Source: Nocardia vulneris
Lineage (GTDB): Bacteria > Actinomycetota > Actinomycetes > Mycobacteriales > Mycobacteriaceae
Length of the DNA stretch: 64,000 bases
NCBI RefSeq assembly: GCF_001613425.1
Contig: NZ_BDCI01000001.1
Coordinates: 372,001 to 436,000 of the forward strand
Direction of reading: 5' to 3'
Positions 52,220-60,733 of this stretch are shown one piece after another. Numbering within the stretch: the stretch's first letter is position 1; the number at the start of each line of letters is the position of its first letter. Both the position numbers and the translations under genes were made by a program. The notes below the pieces were generated by a model. The model did no database searches and was not told the origin of the DNA. It was given only the letters and a program-made list of their open reading frames with translations.

Positions 52220-53026
52220 GTGTCACAAGGCAATTCCGAAAGGCGACGTACAATGACTGCAATACATCCCGCCGCGCACCCGGGTGACCCCGAGATCACG
52301 CGGCTTTCCCCCACCCGATGGCAGGCGGTCGCGGACGGTCGAGTGCTCGGCCACGCCGACGCCGCACAGCGCCCCGACGGCCGGACCTTCGTGAGCATCG
52401 ACTCCTGGGACGGCACCGTCTTCGACCGGCTCGCCGCCGCCATGCTGAACGATCTGCCGGCGCCACTGCACACGGTGGTCGACGAGCTCGAGACGGACCT
52501 GCGGTCGCAGTGGGAACACGCCGGTTTCACCACCCGCCGCCGCGAGTGGGAGTATCTGATACCCGCGAATCCGCAAGACACCGGTTCGGCACCGGTTCCC
52601 GAAGGGGTGGCGTTGCTGCCGTTCGGCGCGGCACAACAGGTTCCGCTGCTCACGGCGTATACCGCGATGCGCGGGGAGATCGAGGCCACGGTGGGGTGGG
52701 ACACCATGCCCGCCGAGATCATCGACCGCCCGCTCGACTGCGGGCACTTCGCCGTCGCCGTCTCCGATCAGGAATATGTCGGTTTGCTGCGAGTGGCCAC
52801 ACGCCGCAGACACGCACGGATCGAACTGCTCGCCGTGCGCGCCGAGCACCGCAGGCACGGCATCGCCCGTGCACTGCTCGCCCAGGTACTCGACGCGCTG
52901 CACCGGTCCGGAAGCGACTCGGTCTCCGCGTTCGTCGACGAAACCGCCACCGCGGCAATCGCACTGTTCGACATCCTCGGCGGGGCACGTCGCACGGGCA
53001 GCAACCTGGAGTTGGTGCGACGATGA
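52220..53026 (+). CDS. GNAT-family N-acetyltransferase with N-terminal domain
   Basis: 268 aa from the GTG at 52220 (GGGAG 5 nt upstream); an ATG at 52253 is an alternative. The C-terminal GNAT core has [50 protein letters not shown], with the acetyl-CoA pyrophosphate loop RRHGIA, and [18 protein letters not shown]. The N-terminal ~120 residues may be a degenerate second GNAT domain. Its stop overlaps the start of infA (ATGA), so it is made together with an initiation-factor paralogue. The substrate could be a ribosomal component or a small molecule; this is inferred only from the neighbour. Confidence 0.82.
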   Translation: MSQGNSERRRTMTAIHPAAHPGDPEITRLSPTRWQAVADGRVLGHADAAQRPDGRTFVSIDSWDGTVFDRLAAAMLNDLPAPLHTVVDELETDLRSQWEHAGFTTRRREWEYLIPANPQDTGSAPVPEGVALLPFGAAQQVPLLTAYTAMRGEIEATVGWDTMPAEIIDRPLDCGHFAVAVSDQEYVGLLRVATRRRHARIELLAVRAEHRRHGIARALLAQVLDALHRSGSDSVSAFVDETATAAIALFDILGGARRTGSNLELVRR

Positions 53027-53256
53027 CGAACACCCGAAAGCTCGGCAAGGGCATCGAGATCGAAGGCACGGTAGTGGAGTGCCTGCGCAACGCCACCTTC
53101 AAGGTGGAACTCCCGAACGGGCACACCGTCCTCGCGCACATCAGCGGGAAGATCCGAAAGAACTACATCAAGATCCTCCCGCAGGACCGAGTGCTGGTGG
53201 AGATCAGCCCCTATGACCTCACCCGCGGTCGAATCCTGTTCCGGTACAGAACATAA
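53023..53256 (+). CDS. infA: Translation initiation factor IF-1 (paralogue)
   Basis: 77 aa, start overlapping the GNAT stop. A full OB fold: [40 protein letters not shown], and [20 protein letters not shown], the last matching the IF-1 C-terminus. The usual MAKKDGVIEIEG opening is replaced by [15 protein letters not shown]. The main infA gene of actinobacteria lies in the ribosomal protein cluster, which is not here, so this is probably a second, conditionally expressed IF-1. It is followed by a strong terminator hairpin. Operon with GNAT and leader suggests a translational stress response. Confidence 0.92.
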   Translation: MTNTRKLGKGIEIEGTVVECLRNATFKVELPNGHTVLAHISGKIRKNYIKILPQDRVLVEISPYDLTRGRILFRYRT

Positions 53257-53265
53257 CCGTCATGC

Positions 53266-53301
53266 CGCGGCGGATCGGCGCTACCCGGCCGATCCGCCGC
53301 G
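53266..53301 (+). terminator. Terminator after infA
   Basis: GCGGCGGATCGG / CCGATCCGCCGC, perfect 12-bp arms (53267-53278, 53289-53300) extended by one pair, with a 10-base loop, right after the infA stop. Confidence 0.8.
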
Positions 53302-53460
53302 CCGACGGAGGATTCCGCGCCACCCCGGCGGATGTCGCGCCCCGACCATAGGCACTGCATCATCACGAAGGCACGCGCCGAGGCTGCTCGGACATCGAGG
53401 GCAGGTACCGACACCGAGCGTCGACCACAGGCACCGCACCGTCACAGTGGCGCGCGCCGT

Positions 53461-54669
53461 TCAGAGACCGAGTTTGGTTACCGCGTTGTCCTCCAACGGG
53501 TTCGCGGTGCGGATGTAGCCGTGCACGGTGCGCGGATTGGACCAACGGCCCTGCCGCATGATCTCGCGGTCGCTAGCGCCGCCGAGGGCTGCCTGGGTGG
53601 CGAAGCCGGCGCGCAAGGAGTGCCCGGAGAAGAGGTCGGGGTCCAGTCCCGCGCGGGCCGCGTACCGTTTGACCAGTTCGGCGACGGCCCGGCCGGACAT
53701 CGGGTCGGCGCCGACCGTGCCGTGCCGATTGATGGTGGGGCACAACGGAAGATCCGGATCGGCGGCGAGCGCGGTACCCGTGAAACCGTGGCAGCGGTGG
53801 ATGGCCGGATCGGTGTCGTCGCCGTCGGCGAGCCACGCCCGCAAGCCCGAAGTGCCCTCCGCGGCGAGTATTTCGAGCAGTCGCACCCAATCGGTGAACG
53901 CGCACACCGGGCAGGTATGCGGGCGTTGGCCCCGCGGCAGCGCGACGCGCTGTTCGGCGACGCCGGTGGGGTCGGTCTTCGTCGTCGGCAACCGCACCAG
54001 CAGCACCGGCTCGCCCGTGGTGTGATCGACGCGCACCTCCACATCGGCGATCCGCAGACCCGCCAACTCGCTCCGCCGCAGCGCCCCCGCGAACCCGACC
54101 AGCAGCATGAGTGCGTCACGGCGGCGGGCAGGTTCGTTCGGCCAGCCGGGTTCGGGCAACCCGGCCAGCAACTGGTCGAGGGTGTGCAGCAGGACCGGGC
54201 GTTTGCGGGTGGGCTGGGTGCGCCGGGTGCGCCGGATACCGCGCAGGGTCAGGCGGACGACATCGGAACGCGTCGGCGAGGGCAGTCCGTTGGCCGCGTG
54301 CACGGCGGCGATCGCGGCCGACTTCCGTTCGAGGGTGGCCGCGCTGAACGCCCAGCCGCCCGTGTCGCGGCGGGCGTCGGCCGCGGCGGCGAGATACACC
54401 GCGACGTCCAGCGGATCGGCGGGCATCGCCTGCCTGCTCTCGGCCAGGCACCACGCCGACCACGCGATCCAGTCGGTTCGATAGGCGCGCAACGTATTCG
54501 CCGACTGCGAGGCCTCGAGGTAGCGGCGCAGCGACCCCGCCTGCACCTCATCGAACCGTTCCCGCACCAACCGCAACGCCGCCGTGTCCACCAGAACGCT
54601 GCGCACACCACGACGCAATTCGTGACGCACCGACTCCGGCACGGCGACCACGGCAGACCGCTCTTCCAT
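53461..54669 (-). CDS. Tyrosine recombinase (site-specific integrase)
   Basis: 402 aa. The N-terminal SAM-like core-binding domain (TLRAYRTDWIAWSAWCLAESR) precedes the catalytic domain: first Arg in GALRRSELAGL, the HxxR pair in SGHSLRAGFATQAA and the nucleophile Tyr in RWSNPRTVHGYIR. Between them is a possible zinc-binding insert, RPHTCPVCAFTDW. All catalytic positions are present, so it could be active. No tRNA, att duplication or phage or element genes were seen around it, so it may be a solitary integrase or the last remnant of an element. Confidence 0.88.
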   Translation of the reverse strand: MEERSAVVAVPESVRHELRRGVRSVLVDTAALRLVRERFDEVQAGSLRRYLEASQSANTLRAYRTDWIAWSAWCLAESRQAMPADPLDVAVYLAAAADARRDTGGWAFSAATLERKSAAIAAVHAANGLPSPTRSDVVRLTLRGIRRTRRTQPTRKRPVLLHTLDQLLAGLPEPGWPNEPARRRDALMLLVGFAGALRRSELAGLRIADVEVRVDHTTGEPVLLVRLPTTKTDPTGVAEQRVALPRGQRPHTCPVCAFTDWVRLLEILAAEGTSGLRAWLADGDDTDPAIHRCHGFTGTALAADPDLPLCPTINRHGTVGADPMSGRAVAELVKRYAARAGLDPDLFSGHSLRAGFATQAALGGASDREIMRQGRWSNPRTVHGYIRTANPLEDNAVTKLGL

Positions 54670-54993
54670 CGATCAACTCCCTGTTCGTCGACCGCCCCCA
54701 TTCTGCCGCCGCCCCAGATGAATTCACGGTAGGGCAGGCCCCGCGCGTCGGGCTGTACCGCGCGGCGGTAATACCCGGGTGTAGTCCGCAGATTCGATGG
54801 CGCGCGAGCGGGCGGCGGTTGAATTCGCGGCGACCCAGGGCCTTCACGCGCGGTGTGCATCGCCACCGGACTGCCTGGGCACCGCGATCGCCGTGCGGAC
54901 AAGGGCTTTTGCCTGCGGGACCGCGGTGGGTGTATCGGCCGGATACGGTGTCGGGGTTCGCGGCGATCGGGATCGCGAGGAGCAGAGGTGGGT
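54670..54993. other. Intergenic region upstream of recombinase and a hypothetical gene
   Basis: 324 bp. Open frames here look non-coding. No attachment-site-like repeat or strong palindrome was identified. It should hold divergent promoters for the recombinase and the gene at 54994. Confidence 0.4.
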
Positions 54994-56034
54994 ATGGACA
55001 ACGCGGGTGTGGTCGCGGCGGTGTTGGGCTATTCGAGTGCGGCGGTGCTGGGTGAGCAGGACGCGGCGGCTCGGGCGTATCGGTTGGCGTATGTGCTCGA
55101 CATCCCGATTCAGGGTGCCGAGGGGCTGATGATTCTCGACCGCGTGCTGGAATTGTTTCTCGCCGAGACACAGGTACCCGACAGCGGTGACGCGCGGGCA
55201 CTGCAGGACCAGACCCATGAGATCGCCGCACGCTGCGTACCGATCGAGGACGAACTGTGCCAGGCGATCGCCGAAACCTTCGGCCGCGGTGACGATCCCG
55301 ACCCGGCGCAGGCGGTGTATCAGGTCAGCTCCCGCGCGGCCCGGTTCCTGGCGAAGTCGGTGATGATCGCGCGCGGTGACACCGACCGGCTTTTCGAGGA
55401 GCCCGCCGACGCACCGGACTCCCTCATCGGCGTCGGCGATATGCAGCGGCTGGTCGAGCGGGAGGTCGCGAAAGGTGTTCCGGTCGAGGCGGTGCTGTCC
55501 ACCATCAACGACATGCACCACTACGAATTCACCTTTCCCGGCGACACCTACGTCGAGGATGTCGCGCAGGCGTGCGCGGAACTGACCGGGCAAGGACACG
55601 TGCTGATCGCCGTCGGGGTGGCGGACCTGCACGAGGACCCGTCCGGTGCGGGCTTGAACGTTTGCTGGTCGGTGCCCGAGGGCGGGCGCGGTCTGGAGGT
55701 CCGCTTCCGCGTGCGCGACGACGGCGGACGGGCCGCCCGCCAGCTGTCCGAGGGCTGGGTTCCGGCGCCCGCACCGGCTCCCGGCACCGAACTGCACGTC
55801 GACTCCCACCTGTTCGTCCTGCGCGGACAGGCCAACCTGCGCGGCGGCCACACCACGGTCCGCGCCGCGCAAACCCACCCGGCCTTCGGTAACGCGGTCC
55901 TGCTCGAGGTGACCGACCACCCCGGCTACCTGCACAACTGGCATGCTCTGGAGCCCGAACAGGCTCGGCTGGCAACACAATTCGGCACCCAGGCCGCCCG
56001 CCCGGACCCGGAGGACGCGCCGATCGCCCCCTGA
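54994..56034 (+). CDS. Uncharacterised 346-aa protein
   Basis: From the ATG at 54994, with AGAGG upstream. The helical N-terminal half (VVAAVLGYSSAAVLGEQDAAAR, then VSSRAARFLAKSVMIARGD) is followed by a beta-rich C-terminal half (VLIAVGVADLHEDPSGAGLNVCWSVPEGGRGLEVRFRVRDD, THPAFGNAVLLEVTDHPGYLHNW). No signal peptide or TM helix. I do not recognise the family. A cofactor-less structural role is possible. It is separated from the next gene by the hairpin element and decayed repeats, and appears monocistronic. Confidence 0.7.
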   Translation: MDNAGVVAAVLGYSSAAVLGEQDAAARAYRLAYVLDIPIQGAEGLMILDRVLELFLAETQVPDSGDARALQDQTHEIAARCVPIEDELCQAIAETFGRGDDPDPAQAVYQVSSRAARFLAKSVMIARGDTDRLFEEPADAPDSLIGVGDMQRLVEREVAKGVPVEAVLSTINDMHHYEFTFPGDTYVEDVAQACAELTGQGHVLIAVGVADLHEDPSGAGLNVCWSVPEGGRGLEVRFRVRDDGGRAARQLSEGWVPAPAPAPGTELHVDSHLFVLRGQANLRGGHTTVRAAQTHPAFGNAVLLEVTDHPGYLHNWHALEPEQARLATQFGTQAARPDPEDAPIAP

Positions 56035-56187
56035 GATCCGCTCGTTCCTGGCACGAGCGTCCGCCCGCGCAAGTCGCCAGCCGCAGAGGCGACCTGCACC
56101 CCGAAAACCCTGCGCAGGGTGCGCCCTGGGCCACCTCCACCAGCAGTTCCCGACCAACCAGCCCGCCTCCGACGGCCTGAGCGCTGC

Positions 56188-56266
56188 TGGTCGATTGATC
56201 ACCAGGTAATGGTGGCGGTGGGCTCTCGGGCGATGCCGCCACCATTACCTGGTGATCAAATGGCCA
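56188..56266. repeat. Covarying hairpin element, copy 2
   Basis: Arms of 31 bp (56188-56218 and 56236-56266) with three mismatches, 17-base loop TGGGCTCTCGGGCGATG, and the same end-stem ATGGTGGCGG as copy 1 at 46742-46822. Four stem positions differ from copy 1 with matching changes on the other arm. Confidence 0.85.
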
Positions 56267-56289
56267 GTTCCCACCGCGGACCCCACGTC

Positions 56290-56660
56290 GTGCGATGCGG
56301 GGGTCACCGGCGGTGGGCGCGCCGGCGATCGGCGTGCGCCGAGGGCGAGGGCGTCGCAGCGGCGGCCGGGCGGACTCCGGCAGAGCGACGCGCGAGAGCC
56401 GTTGCGGCGCAAGTACAGCGGCCGTCTAGGTGGAGGAGTGGCCCTTGCTCGTGAGTATCCGCTCAGGCCCACCGCCGCCCATACGTGGCGTGCGCGTCAG
56501 CGATCATCGTGCGCCCATACGTGGCGTGCGCGCCGACGATCATCGTGCGCCCGAAGTCGACGACGCCACGGCGGCGGGTGAACGAATTCCGATTGGGGCG
56601 ACACATGAGAGTTGTTGCGGCGCAGGTGCAATGCGTCGTCTACGAGTGAGAGCAGCCCGG
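56290..56660 (-). pseudogene. Two decayed partial copies of the nucleotidyltransferase 3' end
   Basis: Read on the minus strand, 56643-56461 aligns with the 3' end of the gene at 56670: GACGACGCATTGCACCTGCG, LRRNNS, then VDFGRTMIVGAHATYG and a stop. It is frame-shifted and contains a 36-bp in-frame tandem duplication (56478-56513 and 56514-56549, three mismatches) of the RTMIADAHATYG segment. A second, more decayed copy at about 56420-56330 reads LRRNGSRASLCRSPPGRRC, resembling LRRNDSGPSLYRSPFARRR of the intact gene. Confidence 0.75.
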
Positions 56661-56669
56661 TCCCCTTGA

Positions 56670-57494
56670 TCATTCACCCAGGCTCCACCGCTCTCCATAC
56701 ACGGCGTGTGCCTCGGCGATCATCGTGTGCCCGAAGTCGAGGATGTCGCGGCGGCGGGCGAACGGGCTCCGGTAGAGCGACGGTCCAGAGTCGTTGCGGC
56801 GCAGGCGTAGTGCTTCGTCGATGACGCGGTGCCAGCGGTCCGGGAAGTACTGGCGGGCGTGTCGGCCCGCGCCGTCCTTGGAGGTGATGTCGCCGGTGGC
56901 GATGGTGTAGTGCAGGCGTGCGATACCGGTGACGGTCCAGACGGTGCCGTAGTCGGTCAGCAGGCCGAGGCCGGGTTTGCTCGCCAGCCGGGCACCCGCG
57001 GCCAATCCGCGTGCCCAGTAGTCGTCGAGGTTGGTGTTCTGCCAGGCGGCCAGCGCCGCGGCGTCGGTCCAGAGGTCGAGTTCGGTGCGGTCCGGCCCGC
57101 GCAGGGTGACGCCGTGCCCGGCGAGCGTGTGCCAGGTGACCGGGGTCTGGTGTGTGCCGCGTGGCTGGAATTTTCCTTGGAGGGTGCTCGGTCGCCCGGC
57201 CGCGGCGTCCGGACCTGCGGCGAGGTCCGCCCAGGTGAGATAGCTGCCGTCGAAGAACGGACGAGGTCGCTGGTGCCGGAGCCGGGCGTGGACCCGTTCG
57301 AGCGCGGCCACCGCGGCGCGGTCGGGCGGCGCGGCGGTGACGGCGACGAAATCGATATCGCTCGCGCCGGGACGGTAATCGTCCAGTGCGACAGAGCCTT
57401 CCAAGTACAGGCCCTCGATCAGCCCCGGCGCTTCGGCGTCCGCCGAGGCCAGGTACGAGTCGATGGTTTGCGCGACGAGCGGTGGAACGGGCAT
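56670..57494 (-). CDS. Nucleotidyltransferase (aminoglycoside adenylyltransferase-like)
   Basis: 274 aa from the ATG at 57494. The nucleotidyltransferase core has GLYLEGSVALDDYRPGASDIDFVAV with the G-S and D-x-D metal site, followed by a helical C-terminal domain (DEALRLRRNDSGPSLYRSPFARRRDILDFGHTMIAEAHAVYG) like that of ANT(3'')/(9) adenylyltransferases (DUF4111). Resistance is possible, but most chromosomal relatives have unknown substrates. Downstream lie two degenerate copies of its own 3' end, evidence of past tandem amplification. Confidence 0.85.
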   Translation of the reverse strand: MPVPPLVAQTIDSYLASADAEAPGLIEGLYLEGSVALDDYRPGASDIDFVAVTAAPPDRAAVAALERVHARLRHQRPRPFFDGSYLTWADLAAGPDAAAGRPSTLQGKFQPRGTHQTPVTWHTLAGHGVTLRGPDRTELDLWTDAAALAAWQNTNLDDYWARGLAAGARLASKPGLGLLTDYGTVWTVTGIARLHYTIATGDITSKDGAGRHARQYFPDRWHRVIDEALRLRRNDSGPSLYRSPFARRRDILDFGHTMIAEAHAVYGERWSLGE

Positions 57495-57559
57495 GGGTCG
57501 AGTCTGCCGGAAACGGAAAACGCATCGAACACGCCGCAAGTTTGCGAGACGATCATCGA

Positions 57560-58054
57560 ATGAGTGATGGATGGTCCGATCACCTGGTGGTGCGTCCCTT
57601 GACCGTCGACGATGCCCGCCAGGTGGTCGGCTGGCAGTACGGCGGACCGTGGCAGATCTACAACCTGACCGCAGACGAGGAGCTACCCAGCGCCGCCGAC
57701 GGATACATGGCGGTGGCCGACGCGGGCAGCGGTCGTCTCGTCGGTTTCTTCTGCACCGGTCCCGAAGCACGGGTGCCCGGCATCGCCGCGGATCCGGGCA
57801 TCCTCGACCTCGGTGTCGGCATGGACCCGCGCTGGGTCGGCAAGGGGCACGGCAAGCAGTTCGGCAGCGCGGTGCTGACCGAACTGCGCCGCGACCACCC
57901 GTCGACGCCCGTCCGCGCGGTCATCCAGGCGTGGAATGCCCGCAGTCGACAGCTGGTCCGTCAGTTGGGGTTCGCCGAGTGTGCCGAACATTCCTGCATC
58001 CAGGACGGTCGCCCCGTCGCCTACGTGGTGGCGATGCTGCCGGTCTCGTCGTAG
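57560..58054 (+). CDS. GNAT-family N-acetyltransferase
   Basis: 164 aa from the ATG at 57560. It opens LVVRPLTVDDARQVVGWQYGGPW and carries GVGMDPRWVGKGHGKQFGSAVLTEL with the acetyl-CoA loop GKGHGKQ, then AVIQAWNARSRQLVRQLGFAECAEH. It is a single GNAT fold resembling RimJ/aminoglycoside-type acetyltransferases. Divergent from the nucleotidyltransferase with a 65-bp gap. Its 3' end overlaps the convergent citrate synthase by 34 bp. Confidence 0.88.
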   Translation: MSDGWSDHLVVRPLTVDDARQVVGWQYGGPWQIYNLTADEELPSAADGYMAVADAGSGRLVGFFCTGPEARVPGIAADPGILDLGVGMDPRWVGKGHGKQFGSAVLTELRRDHPSTPVRAVIQAWNARSRQLVRQLGFAECAEHSCIQDGRPVAYVVAMLPVSS

Positions 58055-59265
58055 TTCCGGGCCGGCTGCGGCGGGGGAGTTCGGGTGGGGCGGAAGCGCA
58101 GCGGGGGTTCGGTGTATTCCTCCAGCGTGTGCGCGATCCAGCCGATGGTGCGGGCGAGGGCGAACAAGACCTCGCCCGCGTCGGGACGCATCCGGTAGGC
58201 GTGCATCAGGACGGCCAGCGCCAGGTCGATGTTCGCGACGGTGGTGTGCGGTGCGCCGAGCTGCTCGGTGATGGTGTCGACGGCGGCCAGGGCCGGGGCC
58301 GCCGCCGGTATCGCGCGGAGCCGGTCCAGCAGGATTTCGGCGCGCGGATCGGTGGCGCGGTAGACGAGGTGCCCGAAACCGGGCAGCCCGGCACCCAGGC
58401 GGAGCCGTTCGGACGCCGCGCCCAGCGGGTCGGCGATCGCTTCGGCCAGGAACCGGTAGGCGAGAGTGCTTGCGGTGCCATGATATTGGCTGTCGAGAGC
58501 GCCGAGCCCCGCCGAGACCACGGCGTACGGATGCACGCGCGCGCTCGCCGCGACCCGCGCCGCCACCGTGGAGACCGCGAGCCCGTGATCGGCCAGCAAG
58601 GTCAGCGTCGTGTCGAGCAACTCGGGCGGCACGGCGGCCTCGGTCAGGCTCGGCGTGATCCGTTCGACGAGCGTTGCCGAATCATGCTGAGCCGCACCGA
58701 GCCCCGCCGCCTCGACGGCGAGAAGTATGCGCGCGGTGCGCAGTACGCCGGGCGTGGACAGATCGAAGCGCAGCGGGTCGCTCGCGCCGGCCACCGTCAC
58801 CGCGACCCGCAGGCGATCGGTCAGCCGCACCGAGGGGTCGAGCGCGTCCACCGCAGCGCGCGTGGTCGCGAGAAGCGTTGCGGGCGCGTGGAACTCCTGC
58901 GCTACCGCCTCCCCGGTCCACAGCAGCCCGGCGACGGATTCGACCGGATGTGTGGCCACCAGCTCAGCGACATCGCGGCCCCGATAGTAGAGCCGGTCCT
59001 CGTCGATGGTCGAGATCGCGGTGGTGACGTCGTCGATGGTGCTGCGGTGACCGGTGCCGCGGCGGCGGCCGCGGGCCAGACGCGACACCTCGTCCTCGCG
59101 GAACAGGCTGCCGCGCCGGTCCGCCGCCGCGACCTTGGTCAGCAACCCGCGGCTCACATAGGCGTACACCGTCGTGGGCTTGATCTCGAGACGGTCCGCC
59201 ACCTCGGCGGTGCTCAGGTAACGTGCGTCACTTTTCTCGGCCACGACCTGCCCCTCCGTGCTCAT
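58021..59265 (-). CDS. Citrate synthase-like protein with N-terminal HTH
   Basis: 414 aa from the ATG at 59265. Residues ~10-65 (YLSTAEVADRLEIKPTTVYAYVSRGLLTKV) are a MerR/excisionase-type DNA-binding helix-turn-helix. The rest is a citrate synthase fold with SQYHGTASTLAYRFL, the oxaloacetate His in LPGFGHLVYRATDPRAEIL and later helices. Fusion of an HTH to a citrate synthase is known in actinobacteria and suggests either a moonlighting regulator or an enzyme that binds DNA. It is divergent from the second citrate synthase, with a TTGA/TCAA-rich operator-like gap between them. Confidence 0.85.
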   Translation of the reverse strand: MSTEGQVVAEKSDARYLSTAEVADRLEIKPTTVYAYVSRGLLTKVAAADRRGSLFREDEVSRLARGRRRGTGHRSTIDDVTTAISTIDEDRLYYRGRDVAELVATHPVESVAGLLWTGEAVAQEFHAPATLLATTRAAVDALDPSVRLTDRLRVAVTVAGASDPLRFDLSTPGVLRTARILLAVEAAGLGAAQHDSATLVERITPSLTEAAVPPELLDTTLTLLADHGLAVSTVAARVAASARVHPYAVVSAGLGALDSQYHGTASTLAYRFLAEAIADPLGAASERLRLGAGLPGFGHLVYRATDPRAEILLDRLRAIPAAAPALAAVDTITEQLGAPHTTVANIDLALAVLMHAYRMRPDAGEVLFALARTIGWIAHTLEEYTEPPLRFRPTRTPPPQPARNYDETGSIATT

Positions 59266-59266
59266 G

Positions 59267-59295
59267 TTGACTTGATCAATATTGACTCTAGTTGA
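59267..59295. promoter_or_regulatory. TTGA/TCAA-rich control region between the citrate synthases
   Basis: The palindromes TTGATCAA (59272-59279) and TCAATATTGA (59276-59285) overlap, flanked by TTGACT at 59267 and 59282 and GTTGA at 59291. It lies within 70 bp of both starts. It is the likely binding site for the HTH-citrate synthase itself, i.e. product-controlled autoregulation. Confidence 0.55.
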
Positions 59296-59332
59296 GCGTG
59301 CTCGCACAGTTCAGTCAAGAGGAGGTCTGCAG

Positions 59333-60511
59333 ATGACGAGCAACGCTGCTGAACTGAACGACACCGACGAGTTGATCGAGGTACCTGCCGGTTTACGGCA
59401 CGTGGTCGCGGCCGAGACCCGGCTCGGCGACGTGCGCGGACGCGAGGGCTTCTACCACTACCGCCAGTACTCCGCGATCGACCTGGCGACCACGTGCACC
59501 TTCGAAGAGGTGTGGTTCCTGCTGTTCCAGGGCCGGCTGCCCGATGCGACGGAACTGGCGGCGTTCACCGCCGAGACCGCGCGACTGCGCACCCTGCCCG
59601 CGGAACTGTTGCCGTTGTTGTCGCCGATCGCCGCGGCCGGAACACCGTTGCGGCCCATGGCCGGGTTGCGTACGGCGTTGTCCTTGCTGGCGGGACTTCG
59701 CGATCTGCCGCCGATGTGGGACAGCACGCCCGCCCGGCGCAAGACGGACGCGCTGCTGATCTGCGCGGTCACGCCGACCATTCTGGCGGCACTGCACCGG
59801 CTGCATCGCGGGCTCGCGCCGCTCACCCCGCGCGCGGACCTGTCCACGGCCGCGAACTGGCTGTATCTGCTGACCGGCGAGGTGCCGCAGGCACCAGCGG
59901 CGCGGGCGATCGAACAGTACTTGATCGCCACCATCGACCACGGATTCAACGCCTCGACCTTCGCGGGACGGGTCGTCGCCGCGACCGGGGCCGACCTCGT
60001 CTCGGCCGTCCTCGCCGCCATCGGGGCGTTCTGCGGACCGTTGCACGGCGGGGCACCCGATCGAGCGCTCGACGGGTTGGACGAGATCGGCAGTGTCGAG
60101 CGCATCGACAGCTGGGTGCGCGGCAAGATCGGCGCGGGTGATCGCATCATGGGCTTCGGGCACGCCGTCTATCGCACCGAAGATCCACGCTCGGTGCTCC
60201 TTCGGTCGATCGCCACCGAAATGGGCGGGGAGCTGGTCGAATTCGCGACAGCCGTGGAGCGGCGGGTGACCGAACTGCTCGCCGAACTCAAACCGGGACG
60301 CCACCTGTACGCCAATGTCGAGTTCTATGCCGGAGTCGTGATGGAACTGTGCGGTATTCCGCGCACCATGTTCACGCCCACTTTCGCGACGAGCCGAGTG
60401 GTCGGCTGGACGGCGAACATGCTCGAACAAGCCGAATCCGGGAAGATCATCCGTCCGTCCGCGCGGTACGTGGGACCGGCTGCGCCGCAAGCTATCCCGC
60501 CGAGGACATGA
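59333..60511 (+). CDS. Citrate/2-methylcitrate synthase-like enzyme
   Basis: 392 aa from the ATG at 59333, with AAGAGGAGG upstream. It has GVRGREGFYHYRQYSAIDLA-type entry, GFNASTFAGRVVAATGADLV, GAFCGPLHGGAPDRAL (His), MGFGHAVYRTEDPRSVLL (His) and an Arg/Asp set in HLYANVEFYAGVV. All catalytic positions (His-His-Asp) are present. Citrate synthase 2-type proteins of actinobacteria can take propionyl-CoA as methylcitrate synthases; the sequence does not decide. Likely controlled by the divergent HTH-citrate synthase. Confidence 0.88.
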   Translation: MTSNAAELNDTDELIEVPAGLRHVVAAETRLGDVRGREGFYHYRQYSAIDLATTCTFEEVWFLLFQGRLPDATELAAFTAETARLRTLPAELLPLLSPIAAAGTPLRPMAGLRTALSLLAGLRDLPPMWDSTPARRKTDALLICAVTPTILAALHRLHRGLAPLTPRADLSTAANWLYLLTGEVPQAPAARAIEQYLIATIDHGFNASTFAGRVVAATGADLVSAVLAAIGAFCGPLHGGAPDRALDGLDEIGSVERIDSWVRGKIGAGDRIMGFGHAVYRTEDPRSVLLRSIATEMGGELVEFATAVERRVTELLAELKPGRHLYANVEFYAGVVMELCGIPRTMFTPTFATSRVVGWTANMLEQAESGKIIRPSARYVGPAAPQAIPPRT

Positions 60512-60733
60512 TCTGCTCACTTGCCGTAGCGGCGGGGGCGCGGAAACAAGACCGTAGAATTCGGGGGCCTGAGCGCCGAATTTGACATATCCGCACAATA
60601 TTTCGGCAGAGTGTCCCGCGGATGGTTAGCATTGCGGCCAAGCTGAACGCCGTCATGAATACTGTTCGGCTTGTTCACTATTCAGCTGGGGGCAGCTGAG
60701 CGTCACGTCCCCGAGGGCGAAGCGGGGTTGTCG
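60512..60733 (+). promoter_or_regulatory. Promoter region of the second ESX pair
   Basis: 222 bp with an AT-rich part at 60576-60612 and a TTGACA at 60582-60587 that could be a -35 box; the -10 box is not clear. Probably drives both downstream genes. Confidence 0.4.

Noticed and set aside
53332..54732. 466-codon plus-strand frame
   Set aside because: Antisense to the tyrosine recombinase, whose catalytic motifs are unambiguous.
53200..54993. tRNA gene or attachment site near the tyrosine recombinase
   Set aside because: No cloverleaf or long direct repeat could be found around the recombinase.
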